Assembly (NCBI GenBank): GCA_022559845.1
Contig: JAHNEJ010002979.1
Coordinates: forward strand, 1-64,000
Length of the DNA: 64,000 nucleotides
Origin: Amorphophallus konjac
Taxonomy: Eukaryota; Streptophyta; Magnoliopsida; Alismatales; Araceae
Reading direction: 5' to 3'
Below the pieces are notes generated by a model, which did no database searches, was not told where the DNA came from, and saw only the letters and a list, made by a program, of their open reading frames with translations. The number at the start of each line of letters is the position of its first letter. Position 1 is the first letter of the stretch. Shown piece by piece: positions 46,735 through 57,442 of the stretch. The translations under genes and the position numbers were made by a program.

Positions 46735-49220
46735 ATAGAGTCTGCACATTTGCTTCAGGCAGCAAGTATGTACAACGCCTTGTGTAGGCATGACAAGTCC
46801 ATACACTGGTTGCACTTTGCACAGCTGCAGGCACTTCTAAGTCTACACATCGTGTAGCTTGCTCGCATAGCCAAGTCTATACATCGGTTGTTCATACACT
46901 ACAGCTCACATATCTGTTAAGTCTATACACTGCTGCATTGTTTGCATGAGTAGAGTCTATACATTGGTTGGCAGCAAGTCTGTACAGTGTGTGTTTCATT
47001 GGTGAAGTCTGTACACTCACCAACTGAACTTCAAGTCCATACATTGCACTGTGCCTCCTTCGTTGAACTTCCAGGTATATACATTGAAGCAAAGTCTGTA
47101 CACTGAGGACGCTTGTTAGCCTTCAAAGTCTATACATTGTCTACAGTGCATCCAGCAAGTCTATTCATTGGAGTGTCTTGTTCAGCGTCTCATGGCAAAG
47201 TCTGCACATTCTATTGTTCAACGTCTGCATGCATTACATGAAGTCTGTACACTGCATCGTCTCAACTTGCGTCTCACTGAGCATCCATTCATTGCAAAGT
47301 CTATACAGACTTCATCGTCTTAGAGATCGTTTCATGCCTTCACCTAAAGTCTGTACATCCACCGTCTTATCCAGCGTCTCACGCTTGCAAAGTCAATACA
47401 CTGGTCGGTGGAACAAAGTCTGAACATCATTCAGTGATCTTCAAGTCTATACAGACCTTGATTCGCTCAAGTCTGTACATCGGCCTGCTATCCTTGACAA
47501 GTCTTCACATCGTGAAGTCTATATACTCAACTCCTTCACACTTCAACAAGTCTGTACAGCCGCGGTCTTCACATAGGAAGTATGTACAGCCGTTCACCTT
47601 GTGAAGCCTAGACATTTGATGAGCTTGGTCTTGAAGCATTTAGGAGGTCTGTACATTGGTCTGCCTTGCATTGCATGAGTCCATACATCGAACTGTTTGA
47701 GCAAGTCTGTACAACGTTTCATTCACATCGGAAGTCTACACATTGGGGGCTTTCCCTATGCTTTGGCCAAGTCCATACGTTGGCGTACTGTTCATGCTTC
47801 AGTCATCAAACTCTATACAGACTTCAGCGTCTCATTCTGCGTCTTACATCAAAGTCTGTACATCGCCTTCAATCTTCAAGTCTATACATCGTGGGCTTCA
47901 TTCCTTCTAGTTTGTACAACCTTCAAGGGCCAAGTGTATACATCGCTCACTGGTCACACGTTCAAGTCTGAAGTCCATACAACCTTGGTTTCTGCATTGA
48001 AGTCTATACACACGTTGGCTTCGTAAAGTCTATACAGTGGCTGAGCTTTGTGTAGTCTACACTTTGGTAAAGCTAGTGCATGCATTGTTCATCACCTGCC
48101 TTGTTCACTGCATCGACGCTGACGTTGGATGCGTTGACGCATTGGCCAGTTGTCAAGGGCGTGAGCATCTCGCTTGAGGAGCTGAGGCGACGCTGCACGT
48201 TGGAAGCGTTGACGCCTTGGGCTGATGTCCATAGGTCTTTTGATCAACATCAAGTCTGTACAGCATGTAGTCTGTACATTGGTCTTTGTCTTGAACAGAA
48301 GGCCTAAGTCTACACACTCTCCTGTTCTGTTAATGCATTCGTCCTCACAAGTATATACATTGCTTTTGCTTTATCTGCTAAAGTCTTCAAGTCTATACAC
48401 TCTCTCGTTGTACACACTTACTCACTTGCTGTTCTTCAAAGTATGCACATCGCATAGCTTCACATATTTGAAGTCCATACATTGGAGAGTTTGTTCATTG
48501 CATTTGCGTTCACAAGCCTATACATCCTGAAGTCTACCATGGCTCCCTCATTCAATGAAGTCTGCACATTGCTGAATGTTCTTCAAGTCTGAACAGCGGA
48601 TGTCTTCATATGTCAAGTCTATACACTGCATGCTCACTTAACTAACTCTATACACTCGTGAGTGTTTCATCAAGTCCATACACTGGCCATGAAGTAAAGT
48701 CTATACGGCCATTGCTTGCGTCACCTTACACGACCAAGTCTGTACAGAGTATGCATTGCATCTCATTATGTCTACACATCGCCCCACTGCCTGCACGCAG
48801 AGTCTGTGCGCTACGCTGCCAGCCTGCACGTAGCAACTCTATACATTGCTATCTGCCTGCAACGTAGAGTCTGTACATTGCATGCTCGCTGCATCATCAA
48901 GTCTATACACTTGCTAGATTGATTTCAAAGTCTATACAATGCTTTACATTCACAAAGTCTGTACAGGGTGTTTGGACTTAAGCTGATGACTTATCCAATG
49001 CTATGTCTGACAGGGATTCTTACTGAGATTGATGACCTGGCTCGTGATCCCAGGAGAACGAGGTATGCAGATACTGACACGTGGATGAAGCTGCCTCGGA
49101 TCTGGCGAATTCCTTGGGCGGGAAAACGTGGAAGCCACGCGCCCAGGGGCTGCTGCTATATATATGCGCCTTCTTCCACTGAAGAAGATAGATCAAAAGA
49201 AAGGAGCAAAGTCTATACAT
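46735..49220 (+). repeat. AAGTCTRTACA motif array in U3 (copy 1)
   Basis: About 65 copies of an 11-13 base motif, consensus AAGTCT(A/G)TACA(T/C)(T/C)G with AAGTCCATACA variants, all in the same direction, 25-60 bp apart over 2.5 kb. The DNA between copies is unrelated. A short break at about 48100-48215 holds GCATCGACGC and GCGTTGACGC motifs instead. All but the last copy lie upstream of the TATA box. Confidence 0.9.
49157..49165 (+). promoter_or_regulatory. TATA box of Copia C LTR
   Basis: TATATATAT preceded by CTGCTGC, about 850 bp before the LTR end, with an AG-rich leader downstream. Conserved at 60151-60159. Confidence 0.7.
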
Positions 49221-50015
49221 CCAGTCTGAGAGCAGCAGAGAGTATTCGATCCAGAGAAGTGAAGAGATAGAGAGAGCCTGCGAAAGAAGAAGAAAAGAAA
49301 GAGAAGAAGAGCAGAAGGAGAAGAAGAGTAAGAGAGAGTTAGAGAGCTCGTGAGGGTTAAGAGAAAAAGAAAGTGAGAGAGAAGAGAACAGTAAGAAGAA
49401 GCTTCATCTGAAGACTAGTTCCTACTGGACCGTGGATCAGATCCAGGCCAGTCAGCTCCGTTGAGAGCCACATCTGTGTTTTCATCTTTACAGCCTTCTG
49501 ATTGCTGTGTTATTTTCGTTTGTTGCTTTCCTTTGTTTTCTGATTGTCTTTGTACTTCCGATCCTCTGGACTGAGGTCGGGTCCCTCCTGGTCTGGAGGA
49601 AGAGAGGTCTACGACCTCTAGTTTCCAAGTGGCTGGGAGTTACTTGGGTGTCCCTCCGGTTGGGAGGAAGAGGGGAGGCTATTCCCCTGGTCAAGCTGTG
49701 TGGCAGCAACTGTTTGCAGACTGAGTCTGCTTGATTCTAGCGTTTGCTAGTGAAGCCTCACTCCGGTTGGGAGTGAGGGGTGGATGTAGGTCTGGAGGAC
49801 CGAACCACCTAAAAATCTATTGAGCAGTGGTTTAATTGCTTGATCTGCTTCCGCTAGATGCTTGGATAGGCGCGCTCCAAGTGTTTGTATTTGAGTTGAA
49901 TCGAATTGGTTCTATTCTCTGTCTATCTCTAGCATCCAGGTTTTTATTTGGCCATTATTCATAGAGGGATACATTCACCCCCCCCCTCTGTATCCGGGAC
50001 TAGCACCCTAACAGT

Positions 50016-50027
50016 TGGTATCAGAGC
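50016..50027 (+). other. Primer-binding site, tRNA-iMet (copy 1)
   Basis: TGGTATCAGAGC, two bases after the LTR end at 50013. Confidence 0.95.
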
Positions 50028-50550
50028 GGTGTCTGCATACAAGGTCCAGCGACCTGCAGATTTGATCTTGCAGTCTCAGGTGCTAAATTTGTTTTAGTGT
50101 ATCAATATTCTTGTTGCATTGAATCTATCGGCTATCTGTTTCAATGGCTTGTCCACCCGTCTTTAGTGGTTCTGATTTCAACCAGTGGCACAGTGCTTTA
50201 CGTAGTTATGTTAAATCTGTTGATCCAGACCTGTGGAAAGTGATTTCACATGGTCCTCATGAATTACCAAAGAAAAGGTCCAAATGGACTGACAGTCACG
50301 AATCAATGTATGAGGAGAATCAGACAGCTATAAATCTGATGAAAGCAGCCACTGACAAAGCCTTTCACTCATGTTTCCTTGATTGCAGATCTGCAAGGGA
50401 TATGTTGGAGATGATGAAGAGAGCCGGGAAAGGAAATCAAACAAGCTGCATGATGGCCAACAGAAGTAATCAAGGTGGCAGCGATCAAGGAAGCAATCAA
50501 ACTGAAGAAGATGATGATGATGAGGTAAATCTCTTCAAGAATTTTCTCTA

Positions 50551-51561
50551 GAAGATTGGGAGAATGCATATGCTGAATTATTTGAATCTCATGAACTGTT
50601 AAGAAAACAGTATAAAAAATTGAAGAAGGGTACTGGTTTAGATAGTTCAAGCTCTTCTTGTAGAAATTGTGTTGAATTGAAAAATATTCATGATGCCTGT
50701 ATGTCTGATTTTCAAATATTGAAGAAACAAGTCTCATTATTGAAAATTGAAAATCAAGATCATATAAATGTGATATCTGAACTCAAAGAAAAATTCAACT
50801 CAGATAATGATAATCAGACTCTTGTTGACTATCGTGACCACTATGAAAAATTGCTGAAAAACTTTGAAAGTGTGAACTCAGATCTAAACAAGCTGAAATC
50901 TAAAAATGATTCTCTTAGAATATCTGCTAATAAAAATGATAAAAAATTTGAGAAACTTGAGCAGGAGAAAAACTTGCTTGCTGAAAAACTTGAAGCCATC
51001 AAATCTGTGAATGTGGAATTACAGAAAAACATTGAAAAGAAGGAAAAAGATTTGAAGGAATTCAAGGCTGGAAGAAAACTTGAAACTAATTCAGAAGATC
51101 AGCTTCTAATAAATGAATTGGTTCAGAATGACAAACTTAAGCAAGAAAATGAGAAATTGAAAATGCTGAACTCCACTATGTCTGAGAGACTTCTAACTTT
51201 AGAAAGAGGTAAAAGTGTTTGCTTTGAAGATTCTGATAAACTGAGCAATCTGGAAAATGAAATTGAGAAATATAAAACTGCTAACAAAGTTTTGAATGAA
51301 GCTATGAATTGCAGTGAGCAAGAGATTGCTAATTATGAGTTACAAATCACCTCTTTAGAAAATGAAATCCAAGACTTAAAGAACTCTCTGTCAAAGTTTG
51401 TAAGTGGACAAGAAAATTTGGACATGTTGTTAGGAGTTAAGGTCAATACTCAAAGGGAAGGGTTAGGCTACAACAATGTCAATAAAAAGGCTTTTGAAAA
51501 TAAGCTGACGACATCCTTTATCAAAGCATCAGATGTAGCCACCACCTCAGAAAATAAATAA
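50551..51561 (+). pseudogene. Coiled-coil segment of Gag (copy 1)
   Basis: An open run rich in Lys, Glu, Asn and Leu with clear heptads (KFEKLEQEKNLLAEKLEAIK, LSNLENEIEKYKTANKVLNE). No membrane segment. It is longer than the central part of the SIRE Gags I know, and would promote Gag multimerisation; that role is inferred. Confidence 0.7.
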
Positions 51562-51822
51562 TCAAATGTTCAGAAAAATCAGAAACAAACTGAAAAGTTG
51601 AAAAAGGTTGATGGATCCAAGCTGAAAACTATTTTCATTAAAACCTCTGAACAGGAAAAGCTTTCTACTTCATCCCCAATTCAGTACAAGGCTAAGAAAA
51701 TAGGAAAAGAGGATAAAAATCAGAAAAGTACTGTAAATCAGAAAATAAATGAAAAGGGTTCGTCAGTGTTTGCTGATCACAGTCCTCACACACACTCACA
51801 TGCATCTAAAAAGAAGATTATC

Positions 51823-52442
51823 TGTCATTACTGTCATAAAGCTGGACATCTGATGCATGAGTGTAAGTTGATGGAGAAGGATGATAAGAATGCTAGGAGA
51901 TATCATGATAAAAATCCTCATCTTAGAAAAGGAGAATTGAGTGCTTTCATTGTGGTAAACTAGGACACAAAATTTCACAATGCTGGTTTGTTAGTGATAA
52001 GAATAAATTTCATGCAAACGTTCATGCTCTTAACAAGAACAAGTCTGTTCCAATAAACCAGCATATTACATGCTTTAATTGTGAAAAATTGGGTCATAAG
52101 AGATTTGAATGCTGGCTGAATGCTGGTAAGAAAAGTTCTAATTCATGCTTTCACTGTGGCAAGATGGGCCACATTGCAGCCCACTGTTGGCATGCTCAGG
52201 GTAGACAATTCAATTCTAAAACTGTTAAACTCCTTGCAAATGGAAATGTTTTTGGAAGTAATATTTTTAGAGGCAAGCACAATGAGTGCTTCAAATGTGG
52301 GAAGTATGGCCATACAGTCAAGGACTGTTGGCATATTCTGTGTAGAAATGTGAATCTTAAACATGATAAATTCCCTGTAAGATAATTTGCAAAACTTTCA
52401 TGTTATAACTGTGGGAAGCCAGGTCACAGGGCTGCAACCTGT
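51823..52442 (+). other. Six CCHC zinc knuckles (copy 1)
   Basis: All six fit C-X2-C-X4-H-X4-C exactly: 51823-51864, 51942-51983, 52071-52112, 52146-52187, 52287-52328 and 52401-52442. The last five share one frame, broken only by a TAA at 52383 that is CAA in copy 2. Knuckles 2-6 resemble each other (CFHCGKLGH, CFNCEKLGH, CFHCGKMGH, CFKCGKYGH, CYNCGKPGH), suggesting internal duplication. Confidence 0.9.
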
Positions 52443-52660
52443 TGGCTGGCAGGATATCAAAACCAAACTGGTTTTGGTAAACAGAATCTTTATTCTGTTA
52501 ACAAGAAATCTCATGCATATGCACATAGAATTCATGCTAACAAGAATGTGCATAAATCTGGTATGAAAACTGATCCTAGAAATGTGCTGAGAAAACCTAC
52601 TAGGAGTAATACTATTTTGTCAGGACCCAAGACTTCTTGGGTACCTGTTTGTGCAAAATA

Positions 52661-55050
52661 ACATTACTATGCAGGTGTGCCTTGGGACTGGAATAAAAGG
52701 GGGTAATGATCCAAGGCACTCAAGAAGAAAACCCCATACTGAACTTTTAGGTAAACTTCCTGCTCTTCTTGTTTTTAGTTTTAATGCATAGCAAGTTAAA
52801 TCTGTTTTTGCATTTTCACTCATCATCTGCCATGTGCATTATTTTCTGATCATGCATTTGCTGAGAGTTCTGTGCAAATATCAGATTAAAAAGGGTTGTC
52901 TGTATCTGATGCATACATAGGCTAATTGCAATTACTTGATAATTGTGTTATGCATAAACTCTGAAAATAAATTACATTTCGAATTTTCTGAAAAAATCTG
53001 AACCGCTTATGAGTGTGATTTGAAACTTGTGTGTTGCAATAGCTCACTGAAATTCTGAATTGCATATAAGACTGCATGTTGAATAAATTTGCATGACCTC
53101 AATGGTATATAAATGGTAAGGTACCAAAAGGCAGGGAGGTCTGTCTGGAGGTTCTTACTATGTGTGAGGTGGTCTTTTAGATCAAGTGCTCCGCCTAGTA
53201 CCATGGGTCATCTTGCTGGTCAGGACAGTATGAATGTGCATGAATCATTTGGTATCATATGTTCAGTTTTCAGTGCAAACATTGCATGTTTTCAGGGGGA
53301 GTTAGTTGCATATCCTTGCATAGCATTCAATGTTGAGTCTTTGCATGTCCCTGCATACATATAGTGCATTGCATTTCCTTATATTGAAAATGCCAAAAAG
53401 AGAGCTTGAATGCATATTGTGAGGGGGAGTCAATGCATTGCATATAGGTTGTCAAATGCATACATTTGTCAAAATTCATTGCATATCTTTTCTTATTCCT
53501 TTGGTTGACAAACCTTAATCATATTCTGAAAACTTTGAGCTTCATAATCTCTCTTAAAAATTCGTATTTCTCCTATCAATTGGTATCATTTGGGTTCAGA
53601 ATTCCATCAGTCCTCCGTGAAGATTTCAATGGGCTATCTCGATCATAAATCTGAAAATTTTGAACTAGAAATCTTCTATTATACAGTTTTATGAATGTCT
53701 GAAATAACTTATGTGGTTTAAGTTTAATGTTCATGGAGTTTGACTTTAAAATCTCTTAAAAATATCTGAAGCATGTTTAATAAACCTTAACCATTTGTTT
53801 CATGCTGTGTCTTGTGAAAAATTTCTGAAATCTACACTTTTGAATACATGACTTTAATTGGTTAAGTACATGAAACTATTATTGATTTGAAGCAAATGAA
53901 TGCCTCTGAAATATCCAAAGGGTTATAACTGTCAGAGCAATGACATTGGTCACTGAGAAACACAAGTCCAAAGGATTGTGTCATGAGGTGCCTTAGTTAA
54001 CTCTGCATAAAATTCATTCAAAATCAGGCAGAGCAATGGCATGCACACTGAGAAATATAACTCACTCATTAAAAAATGATGTGTAGTGTGTCATGATGTG
54101 TAAATGCTAACTCTGTTCACAAAAAGCATGACAGTTAGTCACACTAAGGGCTTAGGAATATTGGCCTCTAATCAAGGTATATCCTCTAGTTACAATGTGT
54201 GCACTGAACTAGAGTGCTCGTAAAATTTGTAGCAAGAAAATTGTTGAATAAATTGAAATATCTGAATATTGATGCAAAAAATCAAATTGCTACAACCCTA
54301 GACAAAATCATATGACTTCATAATTGCTTGATTTCAATACTGATGCATGTAATTCCGAAAGAAGTCAATAAATTTGATTGTGTAAGAGAATGGGAGTTTT
54401 ATCAAGATAAATATGAGGGCTTGGTTCATCTTTATTAAACCATGGTTTTAGATATCAATACAGAATTTTATTGATAAACTCTGCATACATCATGTTTAAA
54501 CCATGCTGTTCAATAAAGCTCATTCATAAGCCCTTATAATAGAAGACCTTGAAAACTTATGTTTTGGATTTATGAGATTGCTATCTCTCTGAAAATCTGA
54601 CTGAATTTCTTGTGATTGGAGCTTCATTGAAAAATTTGCTACTTGAAACTTTTCTGCTCAATATCATTGACTCATTGACCTGAACCTCTCCTTGTTATCC
54701 ATCTCATAAGATTCCACTTATTGAGGGGGAGCTTAAATGTCATATGCATCATGCTGCATAGAAACTCTTAAAGGGGCAGAATTATGTTCTTGCATTCATA
54801 TCTTTAGGGGGAGCTCTTGCATTTTGGTATCCCTTTCTGCATCTGCATTCATATTGATTATCTCAAAGGGGGGAGATCTTTGCCAAAGGGGGGGATTTTT
54901 ATTCAATCATTACATGCTGGTTTGCTTTCACTTCTAAAACTATTTTCTTTTTGATGAAGTCAAAGGGGGAGAATAGTTTGAGTCATCAGAATGACTTTAA
55001 TAAGAATGTCTTACATCATCAGAATGACTCACTATGTACTGTTGCCATCA
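52661..55050 (+). other. Non-coding 3' internal region with serial purine tracts
   Basis: No protein is recognisable where pol would lie. PPT-like AGGGGGAG tracts occur near 52696, 53293, 53421, 54723, 54806, 54866, 54886 and 54962 before the true PPT at 55051. Several are followed within 20 bases by TTGCAT. Confidence 0.7.
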
Positions 55051-55066
55051 TCAAAAAGGGGGAGAT
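55051..55066 (+). other. Polypurine tract of Copia C (copy 1)
   Basis: TCAAAAAGGGGGAGAT abuts the LTR start TGTTGTG at 55067. Confidence 0.9.
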
Positions 55067-55830
55067 TGTTGTGCCCCTGGCCCCTGTGGCTTGTGGTTTT
55101 GATGATTGGCTTTAGGGGTTTGTGATGATTGGTCTTATGTGAGTTAATCACTGTGAGTCACCATGGTTTTATTCAGTCATTTTATCAGATCATGACTCAG
55201 TCATTCTTATACTCAGTCTGTCATTCAAATGTCCATTCAGTCTTTCATATGTTCAATCAGTTTATCTGCTTTCATTGTGAGTCATTGCATTTGAAATTCA
55301 GACTGTTTATCTGCTGCATAAAGCATTCATATGCATTTATAGAGTCTGCACATTTGCTTCAGGCAGCAAGTATGTACAACGCCTTGTGTAGGCACGACAA
55401 GTCCATGCACTAGTTGCACTTTGCACAGCTGCAGGCACTTCTAAGTCTACACATCGTGTAGCTTGCTCGCATAGCCAAGTCTATACATCGGTTGTTCATA
55501 CACTACAGCTCACATATCTGTTAAGTCTATACATTGCTGCATTGTTTGCATGAGTAGAGTCTATACATTGGTTGGCAGCAAGTCTGTACAGTGTGTGTTT
55601 CATTGGTGAAGTCTGTACACTCACCAACTGAACTTCAAGTCCATACATTGCATTATGCCTCCTTCGTTGAACTTTCAAGTATATACATTGAAGCAAAGTC
55701 TGTACACTGAGGACGCTTGTTAGCCTTCAAAGTCTATACATTGTCTACAGTGCATCTAGCAAGTCTATTCATTGGAGTGTCTTGTTCAGCGTCTCATGGC
55801 AAAGTCTGCACATTCTATTGTTCAACGTCT
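55067..55830 (+). repeat. 3' LTR of Copia C, first 764 bp only
   Basis: Matches 46447 onward with a 16-bp deletion and a few substitutions, then stops at TTCAACGTCT where the duplicated sequence begins. It includes about 17 copies of the AAGTCTRTACA motif. Confidence 0.9.
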
Positions 55831-56717
55831 CCTAATTGTATTGGGCTTTAAACTCCAATCTCTCCTATAAATAGGACTCCTTCGGTTTAGTGAAAAAGGG
55901 CTGAATTCGAGCAGAGGGGGAGACGCTGCCCAATTGCAGGCTCAAAGAGGAGGGCTCTCGGCGTCCAAAGCTCCATCCACTTGAATCTTCCTTCCGAACG
56001 TTCATCCAAGGCCTTCACAGGAGAAATACTCCACAGGCTCCTCTCTTATTCTTTCCCTATCCTCCATTTTATTTCCTTACTGCATATCACATATCCGCAT
56101 GCATCTTGTCTCTATCTTTATATCCCTCTCTACCACGTTGAGGCTCCACAGTGCAACGCTTCCACACTTTTATTCTTATTTTTATTCATCATTTATCATA
56201 TCTATCCCTACCCTTTGCACAAGGGTTTAAAGGGACAACACCCAATAAGGTGTGCTCATCTCCAAGCTTTTCAAGTTATATTTCTATTTGGATTTGATAC
56301 TACACTCGGTTTGCTAATTCCATTCTTTATTGGTTGTTGTCTTTGTATTTCGCAAGGGTAATCTCAAGGAAGACTCTCTCCATCGGCCGGTCGATAGGAC
56401 GAGAAGGAAGTCACTCACATCTCCTACGCTTTAAGGTATTTATATCGCGATCCCTCCTATTTTTATTGTTTATATCATTTGAGGCCCGCGTGTCCTCTGG
56501 CGATCACCCTCCTATTGGCATCCATCGTATGCTCCTCTTTTCCCACATCTATTCTTAGCTTAGTTCATTGCATATTTATTTCTTATTAATCTAAGTGGAT
56601 TTTAAAGAGATCTACATTTGTATCCATCGGACACTCCACTATTTGCATCCATGTATGCCCTCCTTTAGTGCTTATTCCTTTATTTCTTTTTAGTAGATTA
56701 TTTTAATTAGATCTACA

Positions 56718-57442
56718 AGCGGGTTTTCGAGCTTCAAGGGTGAAACCATGTTTCGGGGGTGTGAGCCGAGATCGCCATTCCGGGCGACGATTTTCAATTT
56801 AAATGGTATCATTTGAACCCCTGGCATATTGGGATTTGATCCCCGCCAGCTTAACTCCGTTTGGTTATGATTTGGGGCCAGTACAAGGTCGTTTGCCCTC
56901 GTGGCTCATTTTGGGATGATTTGTGGAAATCACCTGTTTCTTACCATTTTGTCGTTTGATGGCCCCTTCCGGCTTGTGGAAGGTTGGCATTGAGTCCATG
57001 GTATATTTCCATGTCGTTCTGGGACAAATGGGTCGTGGAACGACTTAGTTTTGAGCCTCCCTATGGTTTTCACACCGGTAGGAAGTAGCGGTCAAACCAA
57101 AGACCGCTACTTGGAGAAATGGTCCAAGGAGGACCACTATCTACCTCGTAAAAAGTGTTACTATGTCAATTTTCAGTTGCGGTCTCACGACTGACCGCAA
57201 TTTGTTAGTGGCGGCCCTGGGCTGACTACTACTTTCGTTTAACGGTCCAAGGGAAACTGTTATCTGGTTTCAACGGTTTTAAGTCGGTTCGGGGTAGCGG
57301 TCTAGCTCCCAACCGCAAATTGGTAGTGGCGGCACTAGGAGGACCACTACTCCCTAGAAAAGGTCCTAGGGAGATCGTTATTTGGTTTAAGTCGATACCT
57401 AGTAATGGCCTTGCAGCTGACCGCCTTATGAAGTGATGGTCA
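56718..57442 (+). repeat. Chromovirus-type LTR fragment with hairpin array (copy 2)
   Basis: Duplicate of 45722-46446 with about a dozen substitutions. The hairpin units at 57083-57436 keep their arms. Confidence 0.85.

Larger units (their letters stand above)
46447..50013 (+). repeat. 5' LTR of Copia C (copy 1)
   Basis: 3567 bp from TGTTGTGCCCC to CACCCTAACA. U3 is filled by the AAGTCTRTACA array; TATA at 49157-49165; an AG-rich leader follows. Translated frames in it only reflect the repeated motif. Confidence 0.9.
50144..52660 (+). pseudogene. Copia gag with coiled coil and six zinc knuckles (copy 1)
   Basis: Part 1, 50144-50551: MACPPVFSGSDFNQWHSAL and LWKVISHGP match the N-terminus of SIRE-type Gag (DUF4219/UBN2). 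The usual rest of that domain is missing and an acidic tail leads to a stop. Part 2, 50551-51561, in another frame: about 330 residues of heptad-rich coiled coil, then a G-Q-E-N-L-D-x-L-L-G and GLGYN end typical of Copia Gag; stop TAA at 51559, where copy 2 has CAA. Part 3: zinc knuckle 1 in the coil frame, then after a further shift knuckles 2-6 and the end GPKTSWVPVCAK. The three parts run in frames 2, 1 and 0. It would package RNA in particles; this copy cannot make one full protein. Confidence 0.8.
44835..55830. repeat. Tandem duplication, copy 1
   Basis: The segment from CCTAATTGTATTGGGC (44835) to TTCAACGTCT (55830) is repeated immediately from 55831. The offset is 10996 bp at the left (45721/56717, 46447/57443) and about 10991 at the gag start (50144/61135). 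The unit holds the end of LTR monomer d, a chromovirus-LTR fragment, and the gag-only Copia up to 764 bp into its 3' LTR. Confidence 0.9.
46447..55830 (+). mobile_element. Gag-only Copia element C (copy 1), 3' LTR cut by duplication junction
   Basis: 5' LTR 46447-50013, primer-binding site at 50016, a broken gag (50144-52660), a 2.4-kb non-coding stretch, PPT at 55051 and 764 bp of 3' LTR. No protease, integrase, RT or RNase H motif occurs. LTR ends, primer site, gag type and the GTTGCCATCATCAAAAAGGG context place it with SIRE/Maximus Copia elements; gag alone makes it TR-GAG-like. The 5' and partial 3' LTRs differ by few bases and one 16-bp indel, so it is younger than its surroundings. Confidence 0.85.

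Noticed and set aside
47666..48530. Frames of 100-126 codons translating to peptides with repeated KSVHRL/SLYIV-like words
   Set aside because: They are the repeated DNA motif read in several phases; all frames show the same effect and none has a known domain.
46735..49220. CRISPR-like look of regular motifs with unique spacers
   Set aside because: The motif is only 11-13 bp and variable, spacing is irregular, and the array lies in a plant LTR between retroelement landmarks.
46735..49220. Pumilio-type RNA sites (TGTACAT resembles UGUANAU)
   Set aside because: About half the copies read TATACAT, and nearly all lie upstream of the TATA box and so outside the LTR transcript's start region; no support beyond resemblance.
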